In this document: piece after piece, positions 9,900 through 18,986 of the stretch
Numbering within the stretch: position 1 is the first letter of the stretch
Layout of the letters: each line of letters opens with the position of its first letter
Assembly (NCBI RefSeq): GCF_002797445.1
Contig: NZ_PGEP01000001.1
Span: 2,604,501 to 2,668,500 of the forward strand
Reading direction: 5' to 3'
Origin: Acidovorax sp. 69
GTDB taxonomy: Bacteria; Pseudomonadota; Gammaproteobacteria; Burkholderiales; Burkholderiaceae_C
DNA length: 64,000 bases
Made by a program: the position numbers and the translations under genes
The notes under the pieces: model-generated
What the model saw: the letters and a program-made list of their open reading frames with translations, nothing else
Databases searched by the model: none
Told to the model about the DNA's origin: nothing

Positions 9900-11246
9900 A
9901 TGAATTCAGCCCTGCCCCCTGCCCCGGTCACGTTTGGTGAGGCTTTTCGTTTCTGGCTCAAACTCGGATTCATCAGCTTTGGCGGGCCTGCCGGCCAGAT
10001 TGCGATCATGCACGCTGAGCTGGTAGAACGCCGCCGCTGGATCAGCGAAAACCGCTTTTTGCATGCGCTGAACTACTGCATGTTGCTGCCCGGGCCCGAG
10101 GCACAGCAACTGGCGACCTATATCGGCTGGCTCATGCACCGCACCTGGGGCGGCATTGTGGCGGGCACCCTGTTTGTGCTGCCTTCGCTGTTCATTCTGA
10201 TCGCTCTGTCGTGGGTGTACTTGCGGTTTGGCGATGTGCCAGTGGTGGCCGGTATTTTCTATGGCATCAAGCCGGCGGTCACGGCATTGGTGCTGCACGC
10301 TGCGCACCGTATTGGTACACGGGCACTCAAAAACGGCTGGATGTGGGGCATTGCAGCCGCATCGTTCGTGGCGATTTTCGCGTTCCGCACGCCCTTCCCT
10401 GCCATCGTGCTGGCAGCCGGGCTGGTTGGCTACTTTGGCGCACAACGATGGCCCGCAGTGTTTGCCTTGGGCGGCGGCCATGCGGCCGCACACAAGGGCT
10501 ATGGCCCTGCGCTGATTGACGACGACACCCCTACGCCAGAGCACGCCCGCTTCAAACGCAGCCACCTGGCCAGGGTGCTGGCGGCAGGCCTTGTGCTGTG
10601 GCTGGCGGCCATGGCGGTACTGGTGCTCACGCAGGGCTGGCAGGGCACGCTCACGCAGATGGGCTGGTTCTTCACCAAGGCCGCCCTGCTGACCTTTGGC
10701 GGCGCCTATGCCGTATTGCCCTATGTGTACCAGGGCGCCGTGGAGCACTACCAGTGGCTCAGCGGGGCGCAGATGATTGACGGCCTGGCGCTGGGCGAAA
10801 CCACGCCCGGCCCGCTCATCATGGTGGTGGCATTTGTGGGTTTTGTGGGCGGCTGGCTGCAGCAGGTGTGGGGGCCGGATGCGCTGTTTGCAGGCGCCGC
10901 TGCGGCGGCCACAGTGGTGACCTTTGTGACATTCCTGCCCTCGTTCATCTTCATCCTGGCGGGCGGCCCATTGGTGGAGGCCACCCACGGCAAGCTGGGG
11001 TTCACCGCACCCCTCTCAGCCATCACTGCCGCCGTGGTGGGCGTGATCCTGAATTTGGCGCTGTTTTTTGCCTACCACCTGCTGTGGCCGCAGGGTTTTG
11101 GAGGGCGGTTTGATGCAGCATCTGCCGTGATCGCTCTGGGGGCCGCTTTTGCACTGTTCCGCTTCAAGCTCGGCGTGTTTCCGTTGCTGAGTGCCTGTGC
11201 CCTGGTGGGCCTGGCGGTGAAGCTTGCAACGCCCCACTTTGCCTGA
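9900..11246 (+). CDS. chrA: Chromate efflux transporter
   Basis: This 448-residue long-chain ChrA of the CHR superfamily exports chromate at the inner membrane. It contains both homologous CHR halves: FGGPAGQIAIMH with LPGPEAQQLATYIGW in the first, and FGGAYAVLPYVYQGAV with GLALGETTPGPLIMV in the second. Around ten hydrophobic helices are visible. No chrB regulator lies nearby, so control is not obvious. The start at 9900 removes an 18-residue non-conserved extension. Confidence 0.9.
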   Translation: MNSALPPAPVTFGEAFRFWLKLGFISFGGPAGQIAIMHAELVERRRWISENRFLHALNYCMLLPGPEAQQLATYIGWLMHRTWGGIVAGTLFVLPSLFILIALSWVYLRFGDVPVVAGIFYGIKPAVTALVLHAAHRIGTRALKNGWMWGIAAASFVAIFAFRTPFPAIVLAAGLVGYFGAQRWPAVFALGGGHAAAHKGYGPALIDDDTPTPEHARFKRSHLARVLAAGLVLWLAAMAVLVLTQGWQGTLTQMGWFFTKAALLTFGGAYAVLPYVYQGAVEHYQWLSGAQMIDGLALGETTPGPLIMVVAFVGFVGGWLQQVWGPDALFAGAAAAATVVTFVTFLPSFIFILAGGPLVEATHGKLGFTAPLSAITAAVVGVILNLALFFAYHLLWPQGFGGRFDAASAVIALGAAFALFRFKLGVFPLLSACALVGLAVKLATPHFA

Positions 11247-11266
11247 GTCGATTTGCTCTGTTTTTT

Positions 11267-11308
11267 ATAGCTACCAGCGCTTTAATTACAAGCGCTTGAA
11301 GCCCATTT
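11267..11308 (-). repeat. Copy of the dispersed AGCGCT palindromic repeat, reverse orientation
   Basis: TATAGCTACCAGCGCTTTA is followed after a short spacer by the partly complementary CAAGCGCTTGAAGCC. It sits between the convergent chrA and isochorismatase genes, preceded by six T residues at 11261-11266. Confidence 0.7.
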
Positions 11309-11322
11309 GTCCCCGAACGGGC

Positions 11323-11928
11323 TTATTTGACCAACCCCAGCACATCCTTGAACACTGGGTGCTCGCAGGTGCCCAGCCATTCAAACGCCACCATCTCGGT
11401 GGTCACCAGTTCGGCGCCCGCGCCGGCCAGGCGATCAAATGCCGCGTCGCGGTTGCGTTCGGTGCGCGAGCCGCAGGCATCGGTCACCACCCACACTTCA
11501 AATTCGTCTTCCAGCAGGTCGAGCGCTGTCTGCAGCAGGCAGACATGGGCTTCGCAGCCAGCGATCACGATGGTGCCACGCTCGTCCCCCTGGCCCGCGG
11601 CGGGCTTTTGCAGGTGTTTGGGCAGGCTGCGTGCATTACCGCCCTGGGGCTTGGCCGGTGGGCGCAGCCATTCGCCCAGGCCTTCCTCGGCGGCGCTGAA
11701 GTGCATCTTGGCCAGGGTTTTCTCGCACAGGGCGCGCAGCGCGGCATCATTGGCGCCCAGGCGCGATGGGTTCTGCTCGGTGCCCCACACGGGCACCTCC
11801 AGCAAACGGGCGATCTCGGCCAGGCGGCGGGCGTTGGCCAGCACGGCGGGGCCTTCAAAGATGGCGGGCATCAGGCGCTCCTGGTAATCGACCAGGACGA
11901 GTTGGGATTCGGTGGCGTCAAGCAGCAT
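11323..11928 (-). CDS. Isochorismatase-family cysteine hydrolase
   Basis: This 201-residue cytosolic protein resembles the ISOC/YcaC branch of the family. The nucleophile-bearing segment IVIAGCEAHVCLLQTA is intact, Asp14 lies in LVLVDYQERLMPA, and a Lys lies in KTLAKMHFSA; these form the family's Asp-Lys-Cys triad. A TEQNPSRLG stretch also matches. The substrate is not known for this branch. The insert PPAKPQGGNARSLPKHLQKP is longer than in most relatives. The start at 11928 removes an unrelated N-terminal extension. Confidence 0.8.
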   Translation of the reverse strand: MLLDATESQLVLVDYQERLMPAIFEGPAVLANARRLAEIARLLEVPVWGTEQNPSRLGANDAALRALCEKTLAKMHFSAAEEGLGEWLRPPAKPQGGNARSLPKHLQKPAAGQGDERGTIVIAGCEAHVCLLQTALDLLEDEFEVWVVTDACGSRTERNRDAAFDRLAGAGAELVTTEMVAFEWLGTCEHPVFKDVLGLVK

Positions 11929-12016
11929 GGTGTGATCGTCGGTATGTTCTGGGATGCGACCGCCGGGACCGGGGGCGCTGGGCAATAGCGCATTGTCGCA
12001 GCCCTGCGGCGCCCTT

Positions 12017-12937
12017 TTATGCCGCCAGCACCGTCCGCAGTGCAACGGCCAGCGGCTTGGCCATCTCAACCGCATTGCTGGGGTGTGGGATGCAGTCCGT
12101 GCTCCACACCTCGCCAACCCCTGCGTCGTGCAAAGCCTGCAGTGCGTCGCCCGCAAACAGCGCGTGGGTCACGGCCACATCCACCGAGGCGGCGCCCGCC
12201 TGACGCAGCAGTTGGGCCGCCAGCGCCAGCGTGCGCCCGGTGCTGGCCATGTCGTCCAGCAGCACCACGGCCCGGCCTTGGGCGTTGAGGGTGGGCAACT
12301 CCATGGCGACATCGCGGTCGCCGTGGCGCACCTTGGTGCACACGGCGTGGTCAAAGCCGTGGCGCGCAGCGGCCTGGGCGATCCATTGGGCGGATTCGCC
12401 GTCAGGCCCCACCAACAGTGCGTTCGGGCGGCGCTCGGCGATCAGGTCGGCCAGCGGCTCGGCGCCGCTGAGCACCATCGCCTGCGGCACGGCCACGGCC
12501 TGCTCCAGACGGTCGATGCGGTGCAGGTGCGGGTCCACCGTGATGACCGCGTCAAACAGCCCGGCCAGGAACCCGCCCACCACCTGCTGGCTGACGACCT
12601 CGCCGGGGTGGAAGGCAATATCCTGCCGCATATAGGCCAGGTACGGTGCCACCAGCGTGAGGTGCTGCACGCCCAGGCCGCGTGCCGTGCGGGCGGCCAG
12701 CAGCAACTCCACCAGTTTTTCGTTGGGCTGGTGCAGGCTGCGCAGCAGCACGGCATGGGGTGGCAAGCGGCCAGAGGCATCGACGGGCAGGCGCAGCTTG
12801 AGTTCCCCATCGGGGAAACGGTGGCGCTCCATGGCCAAGGCTGTCAGGCCCGCGGCCGATGCCAAGCGTTGGGCAGCAGCTTCCTCGTCCGCGAAATACA
12901 GCAGGCAAGCCCGGTCGGATGAAAAGATCTGAGCCAT
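12017..12937 (-). CDS. Ribose-phosphate pyrophosphokinase homologue paired with a phosphorylase
   Basis: This 306-residue member of the PRPP synthetase family normally makes PRPP from ribose 5-phosphate and ATP. Visible features are the ATP-site region APYLAYMRQDIAF, the metal/ribose region VDPHLHRIDRL and the PRPP loop VLLDDMASTGRTL. The sequence diverges from housekeeping Prs (for example VDPHLHR in place of the usual DLHAGQIQ). It starts two bases after the stop of the upstream phosphorylase, with GGAG eight bases before the ATG. That tight coupling suggests it works on the phosphorylase's product or substrate rather than in general PRPP supply. The start at 12937 is preferred over an in-frame TTG at 12943. 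Confidence 0.8.
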   Translation of the reverse strand: MAQIFSSDRACLLYFADEEAAAQRLASAAGLTALAMERHRFPDGELKLRLPVDASGRLPPHAVLLRSLHQPNEKLVELLLAARTARGLGVQHLTLVAPYLAYMRQDIAFHPGEVVSQQVVGGFLAGLFDAVITVDPHLHRIDRLEQAVAVPQAMVLSGAEPLADLIAERRPNALLVGPDGESAQWIAQAAARHGFDHAVCTKVRHGDRDVAMELPTLNAQGRAVVLLDDMASTGRTLALAAQLLRQAGAASVDVAVTHALFAGDALQALHDAGVGEVWSTDCIPHPSNAVEMAKPLAVALRTVLAA

Positions 12938-12939
12938 CG

Positions 12940-14556
12940 TCAAAACTCCACGTAAACGCGCGGCACTTCGTCGGCGGTGCCCAGGCGGTACCCGCTGCCC
13001 TGCTCGCAGGCGTGGCGCGCAAACTCCAGGTCGGCGGGGTAGCTGGCATGCACCCGGTACAGCACCTCGCCCGCCGCCACGGTGTCGCCCAATTTGTGCA
13101 TCAGGTCCACCCCCGCACCCGACACCTTGGGAGCACCGGCCAGTCGGGCCACGCGGGCGATCTGGTAATTGTCAATGCTGGCCACCACGCCGCTGGCGGG
13201 GGCCACCACATCGAAGGTCAACAGGCCCAGCGCCGGATGGTTGTGGTCAAAACCCGTGCCGCCCTGGGCGGCAATGATGGCGTTCATGCGCGCAAGAGCC
13301 CGGCCGGAATCGAGGATGTCACGGGCAATCGCATAACCGTCGCCGCCGCGCACATCGGGGTCGCATTCAATAAGACGCCCGGCCAGGCGCAAGGATTTTT
13401 GCCGCAGGTCGTCAGGCGCACGCGGGTCGTTTTGCAACACACGCATCACATCGCGGGCCTCCAGCACCGGGCCCACACCTTTGCCCACAGGCTGGCGGCC
13501 ATCGGTGATCACCACGTCGAGTGACAGGCCCATGCGCCGCGCCACATATTCAAAGAGGCGCCGCAGGCGCTGCGCATCCGGCATGGACCGCACCTTGGCC
13601 GTGGGGCCAATGGGGATGTCCAGCACCAGATGCGTGGCACCCGCCGCCACCTTTTTGGACAGAATTGACGCCACCATCTGCCCGGCCGAGTCGATGGACA
13701 AGGGCCGCTCCACCGAGATCAGCACATCATCGGCAGGCGACAGGTTGGCCGTGCCGCCCCAGGCCAGGCAACCCCGGTAGTCGCGCACGATGTCGGCCAG
13801 TTGCTCAAAAGGAAGCTCCACCTTGGCCAACACCTCCATGGTGTCGGCAGTGCCTGCGGGCGAGGTGATGGCGCGCGAGGAGGTCTTGGGGCACAACATG
13901 CCATGCGCGGCCACAATCGGCACCACCAGCATGGTGGTGCGGTTGCCCGGAATGCCGCCGATGCAGTGCTTGTCGACCACCAGCGGCTCATGCCAGTCCA
14001 GCCGTCGGCCGGTGGCGACCATGGCGTCGGTCAAAAAGAACACTTCTTCGCGGTCCAGCTCGTTGCGGTGGCAGGCCACCACAAAGGCCGTGAGTTCGAT
14101 TTTGGAATAGCGGTGGTCGGCAATGTCGCGCACGATGGCGCCAAAGTCCTCGCGCGTGAGCCGCTCGCTGGCAATCTTGCGAAACAGCGCGCCCATGGAC
14201 TCGGGCGGCTCGGCCTGAGCGACCGACACGGTGTGGCCGTTGTCCACGCCCAGCTGGGCAAACGCGTCTTCCGACAGTCCCAGCTCGTGGCAGCCCACGA
14301 TGGCGGGATCGTCGACCACGTTCACGATGGCCAGAATGCGGCGGCCGTTGGCGCGCACCTCGACCTTGGACAGGGCCTGGAAGCCCTCGGCCCGGTATAC
14401 GGCGCAATCGCGGTGCAGATAGGCTACGTTTTCGCGCCAGGTGTCGATCGCCACGCGGCGCAGGGCCAGCTGGGACCGGGGAGCCGCGTCTGCCGTGGCG
14501 GCGGGCACAGGTGGAGCTGAGGCGGGTAAGGGAGAAGAGGATGGCTCGGTATGCAT
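12940..14556 (-). CDS. Long-form thymidine/AMP phosphorylase family protein
   Basis: This 538-residue protein belongs to the archaeal-type branch of pyrimidine-nucleoside phosphorylases, which includes archaeal AMP phosphorylase. An N-terminal extension (to ~110) precedes the two catalytic domains. Conserved segments are [20 protein letters not shown] (substrate and phosphate site), [20 protein letters not shown] and [14 protein letters not shown]. The C-terminal domain ends near [12 protein letters not shown]. It should phosphorolyse a nucleoside or nucleotide to base plus ribose 1-phosphate or ribose 1,5-bisphosphate. Which substrate it uses cannot be decided by eye. The PRPP-synthetase homologue begins two bases after its stop. 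Confidence 0.82.
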   Translation of the reverse strand: MHTEPSSSPLPASAPPVPAATADAAPRSQLALRRVAIDTWRENVAYLHRDCAVYRAEGFQALSKVEVRANGRRILAIVNVVDDPAIVGCHELGLSEDAFAQLGVDNGHTVSVAQAEPPESMGALFRKIASERLTREDFGAIVRDIADHRYSKIELTAFVVACHRNELDREEVFFLTDAMVATGRRLDWHEPLVVDKHCIGGIPGNRTTMLVVPIVAAHGMLCPKTSSRAITSPAGTADTMEVLAKVELPFEQLADIVRDYRGCLAWGGTANLSPADDVLISVERPLSIDSAGQMVASILSKKVAAGATHLVLDIPIGPTAKVRSMPDAQRLRRLFEYVARRMGLSLDVVITDGRQPVGKGVGPVLEARDVMRVLQNDPRAPDDLRQKSLRLAGRLIECDPDVRGGDGYAIARDILDSGRALARMNAIIAAQGGTGFDHNHPALGLLTFDVVAPASGVVASIDNYQIARVARLAGAPKVSGAGVDLMHKLGDTVAAGEVLYRVHASYPADLEFARHACEQGSGYRLGTADEVPRVYVEF

Positions 14557-14704
14557 CACGCCAGCCTATACCGAAAGTGCACGCAATGACCCCGGGAACT
14601 CCCCGCGCGGCGGCGTTTGCCGCGCAGATCTTTCATGCGACATGACCCAAGTCAAGACCGACGCGCTGTCTGCCCGCCGACCCCAAGCTGCGTTGAGCGG
14701 CCTC

Positions 14705-15862
14705 TCAGTTCGGCTGGAGCCGTAGCAACCGACCTTGCGGGCTGTCGGTCAGCATGTAGAGCAAGCCATCCGGCCCCTGTCGCACGTCGCGGATTCGCTC
14801 GCCATTGCCTTGGAGCCATTTTTCCTCGCGCTGCACCTTGCCACCGGCCAATTCCAGCCGGTGCAGCGTGCCCAATTTGAGTGAGCCCACAAACAGGCTC
14901 CCTTGCCAGGCGGCGCCATAACGTGTGCTGGTCAGGAACGCCATGCCCGACGGCGCAATCGAAGGCACCCAGTAGTGCAGTGGCTGCTCCATGCCCGCCT
15001 TGGCAGTACCTTCGCCCATCTTGCCGCCGCCGTAGTTCTCGCCATAGGTGATCACCGGCCAGCCGTAGTTGCGTCCGGGCTGGGGCAGATTGATCTCGTC
15101 GCCGCCCTGGGGGCCGTGTTCGTGCATCCACAGCTTGCCGTCTGGCCCCAGGGTGGCGCCCTGGGGATTGCGGTGGCCGTAGCTCCAGATTTCTGGCAAG
15201 GCACCGGGTTGCTTGGCAAATGGGTTGTCGGCTGGCACAGCTCCGTCGGGGGTGATGCGCACGATCTTGCCATGGTGGTTGTCCAGCTTTTGCGCATCGT
15301 CCTTGCGCACGTAGCGTTCGCCCAAAGCCAAAAACAGATGGCCGTCACCCGACTGCACGATACGGCAGCCAAAATGCAACCCGCTTTCCACCTTGGGGCG
15401 CTGGCTGAAAATGACCTTCACGTCCTGCAGGCTGCGCGCGTCGGGCGCAAGGGTCGCGCGTGCCAGCGCCGTGCTGTTGCCCGCCCCACCCCCCGCAGCT
15501 GCCGGCTCGGAAAAGCAGAAATAGATGCGGCGACTGCGCGCGAAGTCGGTGTCGGTCATCACATCCAGCAGCCCCCCCTGGCCGCCAGCGGCCACGGTAG
15601 GCACACCCGCCAATGCAGGGCTCACCTGGCCACTGGCGCTGACAACCCGCATACGCCCAGGGCGCTCGGTCACCAGAAACTGCCCGTCCGGCAAAAAGGC
15701 CAGTGCCCATGGATGAACGAGCCCCGTGGCCACAGGCACGAGCGATACCGGAGATGCCGCATTCTGGGCAACGCCTGGGCCACTGTATGAAAGCACTATC
15801 AAAACAGTAGCCACATGTGCTTTTCCAATCGGCGCCAGCAGCAGTTTTTGCATCAAACCCAT
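14705..15862 (-). CDS. Exported PQQ-type sugar dehydrogenase (YliI/soluble aldose dehydrogenase family)
   Basis: This 385-residue six-bladed beta-propeller has a signal peptide cleaved near VAQNAASP, so it acts in the periplasm. Family landmarks include PWALAFLPDGQFLVTERPGR, GGQGGLLDV, ALGERYVRKDDAQKLDNHHGK, YGHRNPQGATL and HEHGPQGGDEIN. Together these provide the PQQ and calcium contacts. It oxidises aldose sugars and passes electrons to the respiratory chain; the exact sugar is unknown. It is divergent from the NlpC/P60 gene, with a ~190-base shared upstream region. Confidence 0.88.
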   Translation of the reverse strand: MGLMQKLLLAPIGKAHVATVLIVLSYSGPGVAQNAASPVSLVPVATGLVHPWALAFLPDGQFLVTERPGRMRVVSASGQVSPALAGVPTVAAGGQGGLLDVMTDTDFARSRRIYFCFSEPAAAGGGAGNSTALARATLAPDARSLQDVKVIFSQRPKVESGLHFGCRIVQSGDGHLFLALGERYVRKDDAQKLDNHHGKIVRITPDGAVPADNPFAKQPGALPEIWSYGHRNPQGATLGPDGKLWMHEHGPQGGDEINLPQPGRNYGWPVITYGENYGGGKMGEGTAKAGMEQPLHYWVPSIAPSGMAFLTSTRYGAAWQGSLFVGSLKLGTLHRLELAGGKVQREEKWLQGNGERIRDVRQGPDGLLYMLTDSPQGRLLRLQPN

Positions 15863-16056
15863 GGCTCAAGGCTCCTGGAAAAAATGGGCGGTGTGAATGG
15901 TGTGCCACCCCATGCGGGCGGGCAACTTTGAGGCACCACGCACGCCCAAAACTATAGAGCGGCGCAGGGCGGAAGCTGATTTATCTCAATCAAATCAATG
16001 GCTTGCAAAATCGCTTATTTTTGATAATTAACCATACCGTGTTACCCTTCGCCCCC

Positions 16057-16641
16057 ATGTCCAGATGGTTTTGTATCCTCCTCTTGGTCTGCGCCAGCTC
16101 CGCGCAGGCTGCGCCCCCAGCGGCAAATTCTGACGATATGGACCGTTTGCTCGCGGACAAAGGGCTTCTGAACCGGCTTGAGAACGTGAGCCACAAGATG
16201 GCCGACAAGGCCCAGACGGTGGCTGGCCGGGCCTCGGATCTCGTGGTCAATGCCATGGGTTTTCTGGGCGTCCCCTACAAACGGGGAGGCAACAGCGCAG
16301 AGACAGGCTTTGACTGCAGTGGCTTTGTTCGCGCCATGTACGAACAAACCGTAGGCCTGTTGCTGCCCCGTCGCGCTGACCAGCAAGCGGCAGCTACCCA
16401 GATCATCGACAAAAAAGAGCTTCAACCGGGCGATCTGGTGTTCTTCAACACCATGCGCCGCAATTTCAGCCATGTCGGGATTTACGTGGGTGACGGCAAG
16501 TTCATCCACTCTCCGCGCAGTGGCTCGGAAATCCGGGTGGAAGACATGGGCATCGCCTATTGGGCCCGTCGGTTCAATGGTGCACGCCGTGTCACCCCCA
16601 CCGATGGCGTCGAGAGCGCCCAAGCCTCTGCACAGAACTGA
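16057..16641 (+). CDS. Exported NlpC/P60 (C40) cell-wall peptidase
   Basis: This 194-residue protein has a signal peptide (FCILLLVCASSAQA) and a C-terminal NlpC/P60 domain. The catalytic Cys87 lies in FDCSGF, His139 in FSHVGIYVGDGKF, and a further polar residue (His151) in FIHSP. It should cleave stem peptides of peptidoglycan. A short helical stretch (residues 25-60) precedes the catalytic domain. The start at 16057 places the signal peptide at the N-terminus; an upstream ATG at 16003 would add non-signal sequence. Confidence 0.88.
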   Translation: MSRWFCILLLVCASSAQAAPPAANSDDMDRLLADKGLLNRLENVSHKMADKAQTVAGRASDLVVNAMGFLGVPYKRGGNSAETGFDCSGFVRAMYEQTVGLLLPRRADQQAAATQIIDKKELQPGDLVFFNTMRRNFSHVGIYVGDGKFIHSPRSGSEIRVEDMGIAYWARRFNGARRVTPTDGVESAQASAQN

Positions 16642-16693
16642 ATAGGCCGTTTGCTGACGGTAAGCGACCCCGGTTTGCGCGCAGCAGATCCGA

Positions 16694-17074
16694 TCAAGGC
16701 TTGACTTGGTACACCGTCTCGGTGCTCCGGATCGGCCCGCCCACGACATTGACAGGCCCTGCAGCAGGGTCCTTCAAGAGTGCTTTCGCCGCCGTCATAT
16801 CAGACTGGTAGCGGGCGCGGGCCTCTGATTCACATCCCTTGCGCTGCGCTGCAACCATGGCGCGACATTCTTCAAGACTGACCTTGAGCCCACCCCCCGC
16901 CTCGCGGATGGCGGACTGGTACCGCTGCTGAGGCGTGGTGTCAGGCATCGCCCCCCGCGCCAGCGAAGCGTCGTCGTTTTGCGCCATTGCGCTGGTGGGC
17001 AAGGCCAGCATGCTGCCCAAGGCCATTGCAACCGCCAGTTGCGCTCCAGAACGGGTCCATTGAATAGTGATCAT
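16694..17074 (-). CDS. Small exported protein of unknown function
   Basis: This 126-residue protein has a clear signal peptide with cleavage after TSAMAQ. The mature part is mostly polar and helical, with two cysteines (CRAM and GCESEARARYQSDM) that could form a disulfide in the periplasm. No domain is recognised. The start at 17074 is supported by AGAGAAAGG upstream. It is convergent with the NlpC/P60 gene, only 52 bases apart. Confidence 0.65.
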   Translation of the reverse strand: MITIQWTRSGAQLAVAMALGSMLALPTSAMAQNDDASLARGAMPDTTPQQRYQSAIREAGGGLKVSLEECRAMVAAQRKGCESEARARYQSDMTAAKALLKDPAAGPVNVVGGPIRSTETVYQVKP

Positions 17075-17248
17075 GAAAGTGCCTTTCTCTTTGAGTGGGG
17101 AAGATGGCAATACGCGCGCCGTGCGGTGTGTCTTGGCGCCGTGGGCATTGCCACGTTTGTGGACAGGCCACTGTAGGCCCGCCAAACGCCACTGTGCCGA
17201 CAGCAGGTGCCGCGCTACCATGTCAGACATTGCCCACAGGCTATCGCC

Positions 17249-17953
17249 ATGACCCCTCCTCCCGCGCTACCCGTAGAGGCCCACATCCCACACGACAAGG
17301 GCTATCTGCGCCGCCTGCTGTCGGAGCGCAACCAGACACCGGCCAACGCGCCAGCCATTGACACGGCCATTGAGCAAGCCTTTGTGCGCCATGTGGCCAT
17401 TCTGGTGCTGGACATGTGCGGCTTTTCACGCATCACCCAGCGGCACGGCATCATTCATTTTCTGGCAATGATTCATCAGATGGAACAGGCAGCCCGCCCT
17501 GCCATCCAGGGAAATGGCGGGGAAGTCATCAAACAGGAAGCCGACAACCTGTTCGCGGTATTCGCTTCACCGGAACAGGCCCTGGAGGCTGCGCTGGACA
17601 CGCTGCGCGCACTGGAGGCCATGAACACGGTGCTGCCGCCTGAACGTGCCCTTCATGTGAGCGCGGGCATTGGCTTCGGTCCGACGCTCGTCATTGCGAG
17701 CGAAGACCTCTTCGGCCCCGAAATGAACTGCGCCTGCAAATTGGGTGAGGACATCGCGGGTGCCAATGAGATTCTGCTCACGGAAGCGGCCTACACCCGC
17801 CTGCCAGAAGGTCGATATGTCTGCGCAAGAACAGACCACCAGATCTCAGGTCTGGACCTGCATGCGTACCAGTTCGAACAATGCCTTTTCGACCGTCCGT
17901 TGCACCCTTTGGGCCGCACTTCTTCTGGCACCCCTACCAGTTCAGTGCGCTGA
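17249..17953 (+). CDS. Class III nucleotidyl-cyclase-like domain protein
   Basis: This 234-residue soluble protein consists essentially of one class III cyclase homology domain. The two metal-binding Asp positions are kept (Asp55 in VLDMCGFS and Asp99 in KQEADNLFAVF). The transition-state pair usually written NxxxR appears as Asn160 and Lys164 (MNCACKLGED). This Arg-to-Lys change and the unusual KQEAD make cyclase activity uncertain; it may bind a nucleotide without cyclising it. No sensor domain is attached. The next gene, a small GlsB-type membrane protein, starts 81 bases downstream. Confidence 0.7.
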   Translation: MTPPPALPVEAHIPHDKGYLRRLLSERNQTPANAPAIDTAIEQAFVRHVAILVLDMCGFSRITQRHGIIHFLAMIHQMEQAARPAIQGNGGEVIKQEADNLFAVFASPEQALEAALDTLRALEAMNTVLPPERALHVSAGIGFGPTLVIASEDLFGPEMNCACKLGEDIAGANEILLTEAAYTRLPEGRYVCARTDHQISGLDLHAYQFEQCLFDRPLHPLGRTSSGTPTSSVR

Positions 17954-18034
17954 CGGGGGGCGTTGTCTGACACCGCTTTGACCGATCTGTCGGTAAAGTA
18001 CCTCCACCGTCTCAACCACACACCAAGGGAAAAA

Positions 18035-18286
18035 ATGCTGTCACTTCTGGGAACGTTATTGATCGGTTTGGTGGTTGGACTGATTGCCCGCGCCATCAAA
18101 CCCGGGGACGACAAACTGGGCTGGATCATGACCGCGCTGCTGGGTGTTGCGGGGTCGTTTCTGGCCAGCTATGTGGGCACGGCCATGGGCTGGTATGCAC
18201 AAGGAGATTCAGCCGGATGGATCGCATCGGTGTTGGGTGCCACGGTTTTGCTGGTTTTGTACAGTCTCATCAAGGGCAAGTCCTGA
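18035..18286 (+). CDS. GlsB/YeaQ/YmgE-family small membrane protein, copy 1
   Basis: This 83-residue protein has three hydrophobic helices and the family pattern LIARAIKPGDDKLGW, LGVAGSFLASYVG and LVLYSLIKGKS. Such transglycosylase-associated-type proteins are stress-induced inner-membrane proteins of unclear role. AAGGGA lies just upstream of the ATG. A close paralogue with the same layout is at 41837. Confidence 0.85.
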   Translation: MLSLLGTLLIGLVVGLIARAIKPGDDKLGWIMTALLGVAGSFLASYVGTAMGWYAQGDSAGWIASVLGATVLLVLYSLIKGKS

Positions 18287-18355
18287 GCCGCAAGCAGCCA
18301 TAGCGCGTTGTGCGCACCTTGGCACACCCAACCCTCTCATGTACTCACACACACC

Positions 18356-18871
18356 ATGCCCAGTTCTTTGCACATGGCCAATGGCGACCCGGACCTGACC
18401 GCAGCAGTGCAACGCGCACGCAAACTGCTGCATCGGCGTGCGCTGGTGGCGGCAGCGGCCAGCGTGGTGCCCGTGCCTGGCCTTGACTGGGCGGTGGATG
18501 CCGCCCTGCTCTCACGGCTGATTCCGCAGCTCAGTGCCGAGTTCGGCTTGTCTGCCGAGCAGATTGACCAGCTGGACCCGCAAAAACGCGAACAGGTACA
18601 AAAAGCAGCAGGGTTGGTCGGGTCGGTACTGATCGGCAAATTGATCACCCGCGAGCTGGTCATTCGTGCGACCCAGGCGGTGGGCCTGCGACTGACCACC
18701 CGCCAGATCGCCAAATATGTTCCGCTGGCGGGTCAGGCCGTTGCGGCCACCATGGGCTACGCCACGCTGCGCTACCTGGGCGAGCAGCATCTGCGCGACT
18801 GCATCCGGGTGGTGCAGGCGTCTCAGCTGAGGCTTCCGCACCCACCCACCCGTTCAGGGCCCCCGCGCTAA
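18356..18871 (+). CDS. Putative membrane-associated protein, DUF697-like
   Basis: This 171-residue protein has two hydrophobic stretches around VPVPGLDWAVDAALLSRLI and KYVPLAGQAVAATMGYATL. The proline-glycine-aspartate turn followed by a long helix resembles YcjF/DUF697 proteins, but no GTPase is attached. Function unknown. An in-frame ATG at 18374 is an equally possible start. It follows the GlsB gene closely on the same strand. Confidence 0.6.
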   Translation: MPSSLHMANGDPDLTAAVQRARKLLHRRALVAAAASVVPVPGLDWAVDAALLSRLIPQLSAEFGLSAEQIDQLDPQKREQVQKAAGLVGSVLIGKLITRELVIRATQAVGLRLTTRQIAKYVPLAGQAVAATMGYATLRYLGEQHLRDCIRVVQASQLRLPHPPTRSGPPR

Positions 18872-18915
18872 AGGGCCCGTGTGCGGCGGAGCACACTGAC
18901 CGTTCCAAAGAAAGA

Positions 18916-18954
18916 AATAAAGAAAGAAAGGGCCTCCAGGGCCCATTCTTTATT
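18916..18954. terminator. Bidirectional terminator between convergent genes
   Basis: An inner GGGCC-TCCAG-GGCCC stem is wrapped by AATAAAGAA and TTCTTTATT arms. Read leftward, the hairpin is followed by TTTCTTTCTTTATTT; read rightward, by ATTCTTTATT. It lies between the DUF697-like gene and the tannase gene. Confidence 0.7.
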
Positions 18955-18986
18955 GAGGATGTGACGACGCATCCATTCTGTTGTGA

